Origin: Bacillota bacterium
Lineage (GTDB): Bacteria; Bacillota; Clostridia; Christensenellales; Pumilibacteraceae
Length of the DNA: 64,000 nt
Direction of reading: 5' to 3'
NCBI GenBank assembly: GCA_009787385.1
Contig: WRGC01000002.1
Coordinates: 27,682 to 91,681, forward strand
A model generated the notes under the pieces. That model saw only the letters and a list, made by a program, of their open reading frames with translations, ran no database searches and was not told the origin of the DNA. Both the position numbers and the translations under genes were made by a program. Positions within the stretch are counted from its first letter, which is position 1; every line of letters starts with the position of its first letter. Below, piece after piece: positions 34,684 through 44,996 of the stretch.

Positions 34684-35309
34684 TTGTCAATTTCTCCAAA
34701 CCAACACAACCCTAAGATACTACACAACAAAAAATATCCAAAAGGGTATGCTTTAAATAAATTATGCAATTATTATATCAACTACTACTAATTGTGTCAA
34801 GTAGTTTTGAAAAAAGAAATGAAAGGAACATTGTAAAACAAGTGTAATTTGTTAAATTAAAAACAATAAAAAATAAGATTGAATAATAATAAATCTTGCA
34901 ATAAATAAATGTTGGTATCATCTAAATGAAATGCCTTTAATCACTCTACAACGAGAACATTGACATTATCTATTAAATTTTGCCTCGCACAAATTTCAAA
35001 CATTAAAATATTATATGAAATTTCACGACCACTAGCATTATTAATTTTGTCAACAACAATCAACACATTGGAATTGAAAAAATCAAAAACCTTTTTTAAA
35101 GCCCTACAACGCCGTTACAACACTAATTTGCAAACAAAACTACCAACAATACCACATGTACACAACCATTTTATTTGCTAAAAGCTTTATTTTTTGATAT
35201 ACTTAAGATAGTATAATATATTAAATATAGGCAATAAAATTTTAAAATATTTTATAAAATCTAATACCACAAATTATTACAAAAATTGACACTACTTTAG
35301 AGGTAAAAC
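34684..35309. other. Intergenic region between rpmE and gyrA
   Basis: 626 nt between divergent genes. It is AT-rich and has no repeat copy. A 73-codon plus-strand frame from a TTG at 34960 (with FFKALQRRYNTNLQTKLP) has no ribosome-binding site and is not called. A TATAAT at 35211-35216 may be the gyrA -10, but its -35 is poor. Confidence 0.4.
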
Positions 35310-38084
35310 ATGTCAAACAACGACAATGACCAAGATAAGGACAAGGACAAAATAGACGATCAGAATGTTGACAATGGCAATGACAATAAAGACACGGGCA
35401 ACAACACAAATCCCGTATTGCCAAAAGCTCCAAAAAGAATTGTCAAGTCTAGCAAAAAATCAACACCACCCGCAGAAGACGCTTCTCCCGCCCCCCCCAC
35501 ACCTACACCCGAACAGTTAGAAGTAGCCAAAGCCAATGCAGACGCTATTAGAGTTGCAAAACGGGACAAAAAAGATGCTCGCAACTTTGACAAGACCAAG
35601 TTTATCAAAGTACAAGTAGAAGACGAAATGAAAAAGTCATTTATTGCCTATGCTATGGCAGTAAATGTAAGTCGTGCTATACCTGATGTAAGAGATGGAC
35701 TCAAGCCTGTTCATAGACGCATACTGTACGCAATGAGCGAACTCAACTTGTACAGTGACAAACAATACCGCAAATGTGCAAGAATTGTCGGTGATGTACT
35801 GGGCAAGTACCACCCTCATGGTGACTCTGCCGTGTATCAAGCTCTAGTGCGTTTGGCACAAGATTTTACTATTAGGTATCCACTTATTGATGGACATGGA
35901 AACTTTGGTAGTGTAGATGGCGACCCCCCAGCCGCTCAAAGATATACCGAAGCAAAGTTGTCCAAAATTTCTAGTGAAATACTTAGAGACTTAGACAAAG
36001 ATACTGTTGACTTCTATCCAAACTTTGATGACACAATGGAACAACCCACTGTGTTGACTTCTCGTATTCCCAATCTACTAGTCAATGGGAGTGATGGTAT
36101 TGCCGTAGGTATGGCCACCAACATACCACCACACAATTTGACAGAAGTTGCCAACGGCATTTTTGCACTTATTGACAATCCGGACATCACTGTTGACGAA
36201 CTCATGCAACACATAACCGCACCTGACTACCCTACTGGTGGTATCATTATGGGGCGTATGAACATAAGGCACGCCTATCGTACGGGACATGGTGGTGTAG
36301 TTTTGCGTGCTAAGACTACAATTGAAGAATACAGTTCAAGAGATGGACAAGGCACAAGATATCGCATTGTAGCCACAGAATTGCCTTTTCAAGTCAACAA
36401 AGCAGCACTTATCACGCATATTGCCGAACTTGCAAGAGACAAAAAGATAGAAGGAATTTCGGGTGTACACGAGGAAAGTGATCGTGAGGGCATGCGTGTA
36501 GTTGTAGAAGTCAAGAGAGATGCTCAAGCTCAAGTAGTACTCAACATGCTATTTAAGCACACCAACCTACAAATATCCAACGGGATTACATTTTTGGCAT
36601 TGGTAGATGGCGAACCCAAAATTTGCAATCTCAAAGAAATGCTCTTTTATTATTTAGAGCATCAAAAAGAAGTTGTCACTCGTCGCACCAAGTATGACCT
36701 TGAAAAAGCGGAAGAGAGAGCTCATATCTTGGAAGGATTGGTAAAGGCATTAGACAATATAGATAGAGTAATTGCAATCATCAAGCAAAGCCGTGACAAG
36801 TTTGAAGCAGCAGAAAGCTTGATGAGCGAATTTTATCTCACTGACAAGCAAGCAAATGCAATACTTGAAATGAGATTGTCTAGACTTACTAGCTTAGAAG
36901 TAGAGAGTTTGAAAGCTGAATTGGACGCTTTGCACATCAAAATTGCTGATCTAAAAGATATATTGGCAACGCCAAGCAGAATAATACAAATTGTAAGAAC
37001 AGAACTACAAGACATAGTGGCAAGATATGGTGACGAACGCCGAACTAGTGTAGAAATAAACTACGATGAGATAGATGTAGCGGATTTGATAGACAAAGAA
37101 GATGTAGTGATATCTATGTCCCATTCGGGTTATATCAAAAGATTGCCTACTACAGAATATAGAGTGCAACGAAGAGCAGGCAAAGGTGCATTGGCACACA
37201 AACCTAAAGAAGAAGACTTTGTACAACAAATGTTTGTAGCCAATACACATTCCAATATTATGTTCTTTACCAATTTGGGTAAAGTATATAGGATAAAGGG
37301 ATACGAAGTACCCGAAGCCAACAAGGCAACTAGGGGCAGAGCTTTGGTAAACCTATTGAATTTGGAAGAGAATGAAAAAGTAAATGCTGTCATCCCACTC
37401 CCCGAGATAGATGTCCCCAAAGGTTATCTTATGATGGCAACCAAAAGAGGGCTAATCAAACGCACACATATAGAACATTTTAGCCGTATAAACAAGACAG
37501 GCAAAATTGCAATAGAGCTAGTAGATGGCGACGAACTAATTTCTGTACAACTTACCAATGGTAGAGATGAGATATTGCTTGCTAGCAGTAGTGGCAAGTG
37601 CATAAGATTTGGTGAAGACAATGTTAGACCACTTGGACGAAAAACAAGAGGTGTCAAAAGCATGAGATTGAGTCAAAATGAACACTGCATAGACATGACA
37701 GTATTGCAATCGGGGTACGAAATTCTCACAATAAGCGAAAATGGTTATGGAAAAAGAAGTGATCCAGAAGACTATAGACTACAATCTAGAGCAGGCAAAG
37801 GCATAAAGGCAGGTACATTCAATCAAAAGACAGGCAACCTAGTCAATCTAAAGCAAGTCAAACCCGAAAATGACATCATGCTAATAGCTGACAATGGGAC
37901 TTTCATACGCATAAAAGCTGCAGAAGTGTCAAAAATAGGTAGAGATACTCAAGGCGTACGCATGATGAAACTAAAGGACAAAGGCAAAATAGTCAGTGTA
38001 TCTTTGGCAGAACCAGAAGAAGAAGAAATTGTAGATAATATAGATGTTGAAAGCGATGATACAGTAGTGCAAAGTGACGAATAA
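35310..38084 (+). CDS. gyrA: DNA gyrase subunit A with long acidic N-terminal extension
   Basis: A 924-residue type II topoisomerase A subunit. The breakage-reunion domain starts only at about residue 95: [29 protein letters not shown], and RYTEAKL with catalytic Tyr212. The C-terminal beta-pinwheel has a GyrA-box-like QRRAGKG and a second QSRAGKG, favouring GyrA over ParC. Residues 1-50 are almost all Asp/Asn/Lys, then comes a Pro/Ala linker. The tail is also acidic. AGAGG lies 7 nt before the ATG at 35310. At the position equal to E. coli Asp87 there is Gln177. gyrB is not in view. Confidence 0.93.
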   Translation: MSNNDNDQDKDKDKIDDQNVDNGNDNKDTGNNTNPVLPKAPKRIVKSSKKSTPPAEDASPAPPTPTPEQLEVAKANADAIRVAKRDKKDARNFDKTKFIKVQVEDEMKKSFIAYAMAVNVSRAIPDVRDGLKPVHRRILYAMSELNLYSDKQYRKCARIVGDVLGKYHPHGDSAVYQALVRLAQDFTIRYPLIDGHGNFGSVDGDPPAAQRYTEAKLSKISSEILRDLDKDTVDFYPNFDDTMEQPTVLTSRIPNLLVNGSDGIAVGMATNIPPHNLTEVANGIFALIDNPDITVDELMQHITAPDYPTGGIIMGRMNIRHAYRTGHGGVVLRAKTTIEEYSSRDGQGTRYRIVATELPFQVNKAALITHIAELARDKKIEGISGVHEESDREGMRVVVEVKRDAQAQVVLNMLFKHTNLQISNGITFLALVDGEPKICNLKEMLFYYLEHQKEVVTRRTKYDLEKAEERAHILEGLVKALDNIDRVIAIIKQSRDKFEAAESLMSEFYLTDKQANAILEMRLSRLTSLEVESLKAELDALHIKIADLKDILATPSRIIQIVRTELQDIVARYGDERRTSVEINYDEIDVADLIDKEDVVISMSHSGYIKRLPTTEYRVQRRAGKGALAHKPKEEDFVQQMFVANTHSNIMFFTNLGKVYRIKGYEVPEANKATRGRALVNLLNLEENEKVNAVIPLPEIDVPKGYLMMATKRGLIKRTHIEHFSRINKTGKIAIELVDGDELISVQLTNGRDEILLASSSGKCIRFGEDNVRPLGRKTRGVKSMRLSQNEHCIDMTVLQSGYEILTISENGYGKRSDPEDYRLQSRAGKGIKAGTFNQKTGNLVNLKQVKPENDIMLIADNGTFIRIKAAEVSKIGRDTQGVRMMKLKDKGKIVSVSLAEPEEEEIVDNIDVESDDTVVQSDE

Positions 38085-38094
38085 AGAATAATAT

Positions 38095-38288
38095 AGAGTG
38101 TACAAATATAGTAAATTAAGATTAAGAAAAGAACACATAAATAAAATCAACCTTAAAGCGTTCGGGGGGTTGGGGGGATTCGCAACCCCCCAAATGCTTT
38201 TTTGGTTCTTTTTTGGCGTCAAAAAAGAATAATGCTAGTTTTGTTAAAAGTTTTTATCTTATTGTCAATAATAGATTATTGTACACCA
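38095..38288 (+). repeat. Dispersed MITE-like repeat, copy 8 (orientation A)
   Basis: Full copy, starting 10 nt after the gyrA stop; the right end TTGTACACC is 28 nt before the smpB start. Confidence 0.87.
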
Positions 38289-38316
38289 TTTATATAATTC
38301 TCTCTTTTGAATTAAT

Positions 38317-38754
38317 ATGAAAATGATAACAGACAACCGAAAGGCATTTTTTGAATATCATATACTAGACAAATACGAAGCTGGAATCGTACTAGTAGGT
38401 AGCGAAGTCAAATCAGCTAATGATGGACACATGTCACTGTTAGATGGATTTTGTCGTATAGAAAATGGCGAAATTTGGCTCAAAAATAGTTATATAAAAC
38501 CTTACGACAAAGGCAGTCACTACAACACCACTGACAGACGAGACCGCAAATTGTTGCTTCATAGTCATGAAATACGCAAGATATCAATAGCAATGCGTGA
38601 CAGTGGTATTACAACAATCCCCCTAAAGGCATACTTTGCAAAAGGAAAAATCAAAGTAGAAATAGCTACAGTACGGGGGAAAAAACTGTACGACAAAAGA
38701 CAAACAATCAAAGATAGAGACATCAAACGAAGTTTGGACAGAGATTTGAAGTAG
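38317..38754 (+). CDS. smpB: SsrA-binding protein
   Basis: A 145-residue SmpB, which delivers tmRNA to stalled ribosomes. The OB-fold motifs KAFFEYHILDKYEAGIVLVG, EVKSANDG and the tail GKKLYDKRQTIKDRDIKRSL are all present. Start is ATG at 38317 (a second ATG is two codons on). There is no Shine-Dalgarno; a TATAAT sits 16 nt upstream. Repeat copies 8 and 9 bracket the gene on both sides. ssrA is not within the window as far as I can see. Confidence 0.96.
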   Translation: MKMITDNRKAFFEYHILDKYEAGIVLVGSEVKSANDGHMSLLDGFCRIENGEIWLKNSYIKPYDKGSHYNTTDRRDRKLLLHSHEIRKISIAMRDSGITTIPLKAYFAKGKIKVEIATVRGKKLYDKRQTIKDRDIKRSLDRDLK

Positions 38755-38793
38755 CAACAACTATTGTGCATTGCAAATTTGGTATACAAAAAA

Positions 38794-38985
38794 AGAGTGT
38801 ACAAATAGAGTATCTTAAGATGGAAATAAGAAACAACTAAATAAAAACACCATAAAGCGTTCGGGGTTTGAATTCGCACCCCCCCCAAATGCTTTTTTGG
38901 TTCTTTTTTGGCGTCAAAAAAGAATAACGCTTGTCTTGTTGATTGTTTGTATCTTATTGTTGATATCTGCTCATTGTATACTCTC
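38794..38985 (+). repeat. Dispersed MITE-like repeat, copy 9 (orientation A)
   Basis: Full copy with AGAGTGTACAAATAGAG and TTGTATACTCTC ends, 39 nt past the smpB stop. Confidence 0.87.
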
Positions 38986-39029
38986 ACAAAAAACACTCAT
39001 ATGGCACTTTCCATATGAGTGTTTTTTGT
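38986..39029 (-). terminator. Bidirectional 19-bp terminator hairpin
   Basis: ACAAAAAACACTCATATGG, CACTTT loop, perfect complement. It lies between convergent smpB and the 437-aa surface protein gene, abutting repeat copy 9. Confidence 0.8.
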
Positions 39030-39037
39030 ACAAATAT

Positions 39038-40351
39038 TTAGTTGTTAGGCTCAAATGCCTCACCTATTATTGTTATTTTGCTTATATGTGCATTTGCATT
39101 GCTAAGCTTGGCAAGTTCTCCATTCTCGTCATTTGTTATATTGTCATCTGCATGCAATACAAAACTTCTAAAATTGTGAGCATTCAGGGGCTTGCTACCT
39201 ATTGGTATAATACTATAAAAAGATTCGTCTACTATAGAACTCTTTAGATTGATATCAATTTTGGATTTATCATTAATCTCAAAACCTAGACTAAATGCAT
39301 CATTGTTCAAATCAATTTGGCGTGCATACAAATAATCTGCATTTAATGCCAAATCTTTTATATCTTGAGCATTTGTCATTGCACCTATAGTACCTTTTGC
39401 CAAAATGTTGATATAGTAACTATCGTCAACTCTAGCCAATTGTATTAGGATTTGACTATTGTATGCTTGGTCATATTGCTCGTCTGTAATTACAGTCCTG
39501 TAGTCATTAAAGTGTACACCAAATGTAACCAAATCTTGAGGTTCACCACTATCACTAGCACGAAATACGGGGTTGTTGACAAAATCAACTTTCAAACTAT
39601 TGCTTTTTCTCAAAGCACCTGCCCCATCTGTACCCTTAAATGTTGAAAGATGGTCAAAACTAGCATCGGGTTGTATGATAGCTGTGCGGTCTGTTTTGCC
39701 TGTATCGTCTACAAACTCTACTTTTCCATCTGCTATTTGATTGCTACTGTCATTGTTGTTGAGCCACCACCATGCACTGCGTTCTCTCTTGACTGTATGC
39801 TCTATTTCAATATCTATTTCAGTATCTTCTACACTAACCTCCAATGTTTTGTCAACCCAATCACTAGAAAGTTTTTCTTCTTGTACTACAGCATGTGCTT
39901 GAACAGAAACAACTACAAAAAATGCATTGGTATTATCAGTATCCAATCCCCCCAATCCAACTTCAATTGATACTTTGGATTGATTTGATTCAAGCTTGTG
40001 TACTATACCATCTTGCTCTAAAGTACTTCTAATCTCCCATTTATAATCAAATGTCAACTGAGTTATGCCTGTTTGATTAAGTACAGCTTGTATCTCCAAC
40101 TCTAAAGTCTCACCAACTTTGACAATATCTTTTGAGTTTTTCCAACTCAATTCGGGTTGATTGATACTAGGTCTTGGGGGTGTTGGTGGATTGCCACCGC
40201 CTCCACTACCACCATCATCTTTGTTGTTGTTGACTACAACGACAATTGTCACAATCAGCAAAGCCAAAACCAAAACTGATGCTACACTAATCCAAATAAT
40301 TCTCTTTTTACGCTTAGCATTATTTTCATTTTCAAGATCATAACTAGGCAT
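39038..40351 (-). CDS. Membrane-anchored surface protein, RSA-WW paralogue 1
   Basis: A 437-residue protein, family not recognised. Basic start, one membrane anchor (18-41), a Gly/Pro linker (GGSGGGGNPPTPPRP), an Ig-like strand-rich domain (about 65-175), then a second domain opening with KRERSAWWWLNN and containing SLKVDFVNNP, a HFND segment and FRSFVLHADDN. The next gene upstream (40545) has the same order and motifs, so they are tandem paralogues. AAGGAG precedes the ATG at 40351. It is probably exposed outside the cell; a binding role is a guess. Confidence 0.7.
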   Translation of the reverse strand: MPSYDLENENNAKRKKRIIWISVASVLVLALLIVTIVVVVNNNKDDGGSGGGGNPPTPPRPSINQPELSWKNSKDIVKVGETLELEIQAVLNQTGITQLTFDYKWEIRSTLEQDGIVHKLESNQSKVSIEVGLGGLDTDNTNAFFVVVSVQAHAVVQEEKLSSDWVDKTLEVSVEDTEIDIEIEHTVKRERSAWWWLNNNDSSNQIADGKVEFVDDTGKTDRTAIIQPDASFDHLSTFKGTDGAGALRKSNSLKVDFVNNPVFRASDSGEPQDLVTFGVHFNDYRTVITDEQYDQAYNSQILIQLARVDDSYYINILAKGTIGAMTNAQDIKDLALNADYLYARQIDLNNDAFSLGFEINDKSKIDINLKSSIVDESFYSIIPIGSKPLNAHNFRSFVLHADDNITNDENGELAKLSNANAHISKITIIGEAFEPNN

Positions 40352-40469
40352 TGTCTTTCTCCTTGTTGTACAAAATATCTCTATGTCTTCTCAAAGCATA
40401 TCGGCAAGACTATAGTCCATATGTAATACAATAGGTATATTTTATGATAAATCTACAATTTATTTGTCC

Positions 40470-40508
40470 TATATGTGAGTACTACAACAATTAGTACTCA
40501 CATATAGT
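40470..40508 (-). terminator. Perfect 16-bp hairpin after RSA-WW paralogue 2
   Basis: CTATATGTGAGTACTA, 7-nt loop, perfect complement. There is no T-run, so it may act as an mRNA 3' stabiliser or intercistronic hairpin. Confidence 0.5.
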
Positions 40509-40544
40509 TGCATAATTTAGATACCTATTTTATAAAATTTGTTA

Positions 40545-41882
40545 TTATGTGGGTTGTTTTGGCGTACCTACCATTGTGATATTGCCTAAAGTGAATGCTT
40601 CTACATTAGTAAATATTTCTGGATGGCTATTATCTGTTCTATGAATTACAAACGCTCTAAATGCATAACCTTGATCCATTATAGCTTTTTCAAAAGATGC
40701 TAAAACAGTTTCATAATCTCTATTAAGAATATTCAAATTAATTACTTTTTCTTTATCTAATGTTGTTTCTCTTGCAACTTCTACAGTAAAACCATTTGTT
40801 ATGGTTATTTTTTTAGCATTTTCATCGTTTGATAATGCTTCAGCTGTGTCATAAATAAATTTATCACCAGAAACTATATAAGTTTGATCACCAAACATCG
40901 CTATTTGTATTGCAATTTTTTTAGCATAACTTGCATCAGGATTGTTAAAATGCATAGCAAATGAGATAATATTGCCATTTTCTTTAATTGGATTTTCTAC
41001 AAAATCTACTTTTAAATTTTGTATTTTATCCAATGCTGAAGATATTTCATACTCTTTATCTGGATCAACAACACCACCACCTTGACTATCATTATACTTA
41101 GACAATCCAAATATACCAAGTCCTTGTATGCTATTTTCTTTATCAAGAAAGTTAAATTTCAAACTGCCATTCGCCCCAGTAGATGTGTACTCATTTTGAT
41201 CAAGAACATCATTAGTTTTGTTTACCCACCACTCTGCACTGCGTTTGCGAGTTACTATACTATCTATTCCATCAACATGGGTGTCATCACCTGTTATTGC
41301 AACTCCAACCTCACCAGTGGCCGTTGGACTAAGTGTTGTATTGCCATTAAGTTCAACACTAGCTTGTACTTCAACTTGCATAAAGAAGGTTCTATAACCA
41401 TCTTCAATAGTCTCATCACCAGCAAAACCTACAACAATATTCAACTTTGATTTGCCTTCTTCATCAGTACTATTATCAAGCCTTTCACCTCTCTTCCAAT
41501 CACCTTCACCTTTTTTATATTCTAGACTTGGATTATCCCCATCTTGACTAAGTATCCAATCTCCTATTTCCCCCTCCTTAACTTTAGAAACTTGATACCA
41601 TTCATATGTCCAATTTACATCTAACTCAACATCTGGGTTTAGAGTTGCCGTAGCTACAAAATCTATAGAGTCTCCCACATATGTCTGAATTGGGGCATTG
41701 GATTTTAGAGCAACTCTAGGTTGCCCTAGACTAGGCATGTCAGTAGCACCATCACCATTTTTGTTGTTGTTGCCAAATAAGATACCATTGAACAACGCAG
41801 AAACGGCTAGACTCGCCAATACAACGGCAAGAACTACTGTCACAGAAACTGCAACAATGCGATAATTCTTTTTGTTTTGCAT
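40545..41882 (-). CDS. Membrane-anchored surface protein, RSA-WW paralogue 2
   Basis: A 445-residue paralogue of the product at 39038. N-terminal membrane anchor (9-35), Asn/Gly spacer, Ig-like domain with TYVGDSIDFVATATLNPDVE and WTYEWYQV, then TRKRSAEWWVNK, NLKVDFVENP, AMHFNN, a polymer of strands, and FRAFVIHRTDN near the end. The closing ITMVGTPKQP matches ITIIGEAFEP in paralogue 1. No catalytic motif is evident. AAAGGA lies 8 nt before the ATG at 41882. Likely transcribed together with paralogue 1 (193-nt gap). Confidence 0.7.
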   Translation of the reverse strand: MQNKKNYRIVAVSVTVVLAVVLASLAVSALFNGILFGNNNKNGDGATDMPSLGQPRVALKSNAPIQTYVGDSIDFVATATLNPDVELDVNWTYEWYQVSKVKEGEIGDWILSQDGDNPSLEYKKGEGDWKRGERLDNSTDEEGKSKLNIVVGFAGDETIEDGYRTFFMQVEVQASVELNGNTTLSPTATGEVGVAITGDDTHVDGIDSIVTRKRSAEWWVNKTNDVLDQNEYTSTGANGSLKFNFLDKENSIQGLGIFGLSKYNDSQGGGVVDPDKEYEISSALDKIQNLKVDFVENPIKENGNIISFAMHFNNPDASYAKKIAIQIAMFGDQTYIVSGDKFIYDTAEALSNDENAKKITITNGFTVEVARETTLDKEKVINLNILNRDYETVLASFEKAIMDQGYAFRAFVIHRTDNSHPEIFTNVEAFTLGNITMVGTPKQPT

Positions 41883-42032
41883 AATATTTTTCCTTTATTG
41901 AGACTAAATTATGTAATCTCATTTATTGATGAGTTGATTATATTACAATATTTTACAAATGTCAATTAAAATTTACAAAAAATTAATAAATTTAGCAATA
42001 TTTTATTTAAAGTTTACCAATTAGTCAAAAAA

Positions 42033-42228
42033 GGAATGTACAAATAGAGATATTAAGATTGAAAGGAAGTAACAACATAACATAAATAAAAACAACCATA
42101 AAGCGTTCTGGGGGTTGGGTGGGATTTCCCAAGCCTTTTTTGATTCTTTTTTGGTGTCAAAAAAGAATAACGCTTGTCTTGTTATTTGTTTGTATTTTAT
42201 TATTAATAATCGCTAGTTGTACATTCTC
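42033..42228 (+). repeat. Dispersed MITE-like repeat, copy 10 (orientation A)
   Basis: Near-full copy; the C-rich arm of the G/C stem is partly lost (GGGATTTCCCAAGCC). Ends GAATGTACAAATAGAG and CTAGTTGTACATTC. Confidence 0.85.
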
Positions 42229-42240
42229 CAAAAAAATACA

Positions 42241-42277
42241 AAGAACACAAGCAAATCTACACTATGCTTGTGTTCTT
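42241..42277. terminator. Terminator-like hairpin next to copy 10
   Basis: AAGAACACAAGCA, 11-nt loop, perfect complement TGCTTGTGTTCTT. Weak T-run only. No gene clearly ends here. Confidence 0.4.
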
Positions 42278-42613
42278 GTGCTTTGTACATATGTATGCAA
42301 ACTACACATATATGGACAAAAGCATATTTTTAAAAGGGGATAAATTTGGGAGAATTGAGCTATGTGTGTATTTAGATGGTTGCAATATCTAAATACAATG
42401 ACAAAATTGTATAAAACAATACCAAATACAACAAATAAGGATTGTTTGTATATACATTATATCACAGTGGTTATTTATTGTCAACAAAATATTTACAAAA
42501 TATTAATATTTTGTAAATATTTTTGATATATTTATCAACTTTTAAATGAGATTGTGTACAACTAGTGACTATTAAAATAAAATACAAAATTTTGTACATT
42601 CCACAAACACAAT
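42278..42613. other. Non-coding stretch with two palindromes
   Basis: Between repeat copies 10 and 11. It contains a 10-bp inverted repeat (GTATTTAGAT, 42368-42396) and a perfect 38-bp loopless palindrome at 42486-42523 built on AATATTTTGTAAATATTTT. No supported gene. Confidence 0.55.
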
Positions 42614-42794
42614 AGAGTGTACAAATAGAGTAGATTTAAATAGAAAAACGAAGTATATAATTAAAATCAACCTTAAAGCGTTCGGGGGTTTGAATTCGCA
42701 ACCCCCCAAAAGCTTTTTTGGCGTCAAAAAAGAATAACGCTTGTTTTGTTGAATGCTTGTATTTTATTATTAATATCCACTCGTTGTACTTTCC
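42614..42794 (+). repeat. Dispersed MITE-like repeat, copy 11 (orientation A)
   Basis: Copy with one arm of the central region shortened by 12 bp (the GGTTCTTTTTT step is missing). Right end TTGTACTTTCC lies 43 nt from the SDR stop. Confidence 0.83.
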
Positions 42795-42837
42795 TCAATA
42801 AAATACAAACTTTTGTACATTATCAACAACACAACAC

Positions 42838-43509
42838 CTAATATCCTACAGTATACATATCCAGAACTGTCTTAGAAGCAATAGCACGCAAAATTGTTTT
42901 GGCTATCTCCATATCACTATTGCGATCTATGTTGTTGACTTTGGATTTGCGTACTCTATATCTTACAGGACCACGATGAACAGTACATATCCTTACGCCG
43001 TCTTCTAGCAATTTGGATTTTATGGCTTTGCCAAAGGCTACCATTGCAACCTTGCATGCACTATAAAATGGGCTTTTGCTTTCTTCTTCTATTTCAGGTA
43101 CAAAGCTTGAAACATTGACAATTGTCCCTTTTTTGGTAGCACGCATGGATTGAGCTACAAATTGAGACAAGATTGCAGGATATACAAATTGTTGATTTAC
43201 AACCTGATCTACTGTTGTAATTTTGTCAAACTCAGTATTGGTTATATTGACAAATACATCTATCCCACCATACAAATCTATTATTTCTTTCAAAGCTGAC
43301 TGAGTAGAGTTGATATCTCCCAAATTTACATGCACTCGTACTACATTCTTGTGTATACCCTCTTGCTCCCAACTACTGTCAAATCCATATACAACAAATC
43401 CCTTATGGACCAACAAGGCCGCTGTAGCCTCGCCCAAACCTGATGATGCCAAAAACACCACGGCTATCTTGGGTACATTATTTGTCTTTTGTTCAGTATT
43501 AATATTCAT
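42838..43509 (-). CDS. Short-chain dehydrogenase/reductase-like protein
   Basis: A 223-residue SDR-fold protein. The nucleotide loop is degenerate (VVFLASSGLGEATAALL in place of TGxxxGxG) and the NNAG motif reads NITN. The catalytic pair is present as YSACK in SPFYSACKVAMVAFGKA, with Ser in NVSSF. The C-terminal part is short. Function is uncertain; it might be a reductase for an envelope or lipid precursor, or a partly inactive relative. The ATG at 43509 is chosen over the TTG at 43542; neither has a good ribosome-binding site. Confidence 0.75.
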   Translation of the reverse strand: MNINTEQKTNNVPKIAVVFLASSGLGEATAALLVHKGFVVYGFDSSWEQEGIHKNVVRVHVNLGDINSTQSALKEIIDLYGGIDVFVNITNTEFDKITTVDQVVNQQFVYPAILSQFVAQSMRATKKGTIVNVSSFVPEIEEESKSPFYSACKVAMVAFGKAIKSKLLEDGVRICTVHRGPVRYRVRKSKVNNIDRNSDMEIAKTILRAIASKTVLDMYTVGY

Positions 43510-43699
43510 AACTATTGTTTGTTTTGAAATAATATCAATCAAATATTATCTTCATAACAATATTATAACACAAAATACTAATTTTTTAACATAAAAAATT
43601 AAATTATTATTTTACAATTTATGGCAAATTTATAATATTTTACAAATATCACTATACACTTATTCAAATTTTGGCAATATTGCAGCAACAAATCTACTT

Positions 43700-43866
43700 G
43701 AGAGTGTACAACTAGCAATTATTAATAATAAGATAGGGGCATTCAACAAGACCAACATTATTCTTTTTTGACGCCAAAAAAGAACCAAAAAAGCATTTGG
43801 GGAATCCCACCGAACGCCTTTAGGTGTTACTTCTTTTCATATCAATATACTCTATTTGTACACTAC
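43700..43866 (-). repeat. Dispersed MITE-like repeat, copy 12 (orientation B)
   Basis: Ends GAGAGTGTACAACTAG and TTTGTACACTACC. The central palindrome is perfect; the C-rich arm is truncated. It ends 8 nt from the ytxC stop. Confidence 0.85.
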
Positions 43867-43874
43867 CATCAATT

Positions 43875-44588
43875 TTATGCTTTAAGTTTGTCATCAAATA
43901 TACTGTCCAATATCAATCTTTGTTGCTTTGGCAAAATATCACCTACTATGCGTATTTCTAGTGGAGCTGTTTCAATAAAATACAACAACAAATCTTCGGG
44001 GTTGTCTAATTGAATCAAAAGTTGATCATCTAAAGTATAAACTTCAAAGATAGAATTGAATTGCTTGACTACTATCTTTTCTATCTTTGGCTTGATAGTA
44101 CTCATCAAGAATCTCAACAATTCAAACATAGTCTCTCTATCTGTCAAGAAAAGGGCATTTTCTTTTGCAAGCTTGCAAATATCCAACCACCTATCTCTAA
44201 TCTCATACAACCTAAAGTTGAAATAACCATCAATTGACATTGTATCATGTACAATTAGTGTTCTATCCAACAGCTCCTTTTCGCTCTCTCTATCAAAAGA
44301 AACTAGTATACTAAGCAAAATATCAAAAATATCTAAGTTGATTTTGATATTTTGTTGCATGTATTCTTTTTTTACTTTGGTAAGGTATATTTCACAAAGA
44401 TACTCTTTAATAGCTTTTTCTACCTTGAGCTTGCACGCATCAGGACAAGAAAATCTAAGATACATTCTATCTTGATTTTGCATACAAGAGTACACCCCAT
44501 CACATTGTTTAAGTATCTCATTCAACTCACACAAACTAGGCAACCAATGCTCAAATTGACTACTAATAGATAAACACACTTGGTACAT
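43875..44588 (-). CDS. ytxC: YtxC-like sporulation protein
   Basis: A 237-residue protein that fits the YtxC family of putative sporulation proteins. The second half contains SIDGYFNFRLYEIRDRWLDI, then a long helix and MFELLRFLMSTIKPKIEKIVV; the N-terminal ~90 residues are more variable. No enzyme motif is seen. The family's role is not known beyond its spore-former distribution. No Shine-Dalgarno; TACAAT sits 6 nt before the ATG at 44588, possibly leaderless, but its -35 is poor. Confidence 0.65.
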   Translation of the reverse strand: MYQVCLSISSQFEHWLPSLCELNEILKQCDGVYSCMQNQDRMYLRFSCPDACKLKVEKAIKEYLCEIYLTKVKKEYMQQNIKINLDIFDILLSILVSFDRESEKELLDRTLIVHDTMSIDGYFNFRLYEIRDRWLDICKLAKENALFLTDRETMFELLRFLMSTIKPKIEKIVVKQFNSIFEVYTLDDQLLIQLDNPEDLLLYFIETAPLEIRIVGDILPKQQRLILDSIFDDKLKA

Positions 44589-44766
44589 ACAACTATTGTA
44601 TGATAATGAGAGTTTAAATAACCTTGTAAACCAAAATTTGCATTAGGTAAATTTTGACAATAGAAATTGTATATAGATAGTTATTTTCAATTTAGAGACT
44701 AATAAAAAGACAAAAAACTGTTCAAATTTTCAATAAACAGCTTTTTGCTCAACTTTTATTTTAAAT

Positions 44767-44961
44767 AATGTACAAATAGAATACATTGAGATAGAGGAGT
44801 AACACTTAAATAAAAAATCAACCGTAAAGCGTTCGGGGGTTTGGGGGGATTCGCAACCCCCCAAATGCTTTTTTGGTTCTTTTTTGGCGTCAAAAAAGAA
44901 TAACGCTAGTTTTGTTAAAAGTTTTTATCTTATTGTTAGCAATCTCTCGTTGTACAATCTC
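44767..44961 (+). repeat. Dispersed MITE-like repeat, copy 13 (orientation A)
   Basis: Full copy with perfect G/C stem; it ends 36 nt from the hprK stop. The rest of 44589-44766 shows nothing notable. Confidence 0.87.
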
Positions 44962-44996
44962 AAAAAATTCTACTACATCAACAACATAAATCACAC

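Noticed and set aside
34960..35181. 73-codon plus-strand frame before gyrA
   Set aside because: TTG start with no ribosome-binding site or promoter, and no family resemblance I could support.
42362..42526. 54-codon frame after GGGAG
   Set aside because: It reads straight through the 10-bp inverted repeat and half of the 38-bp palindrome, with poor codon content; spacing to GGGAG fits, but the sequence does not look coding.
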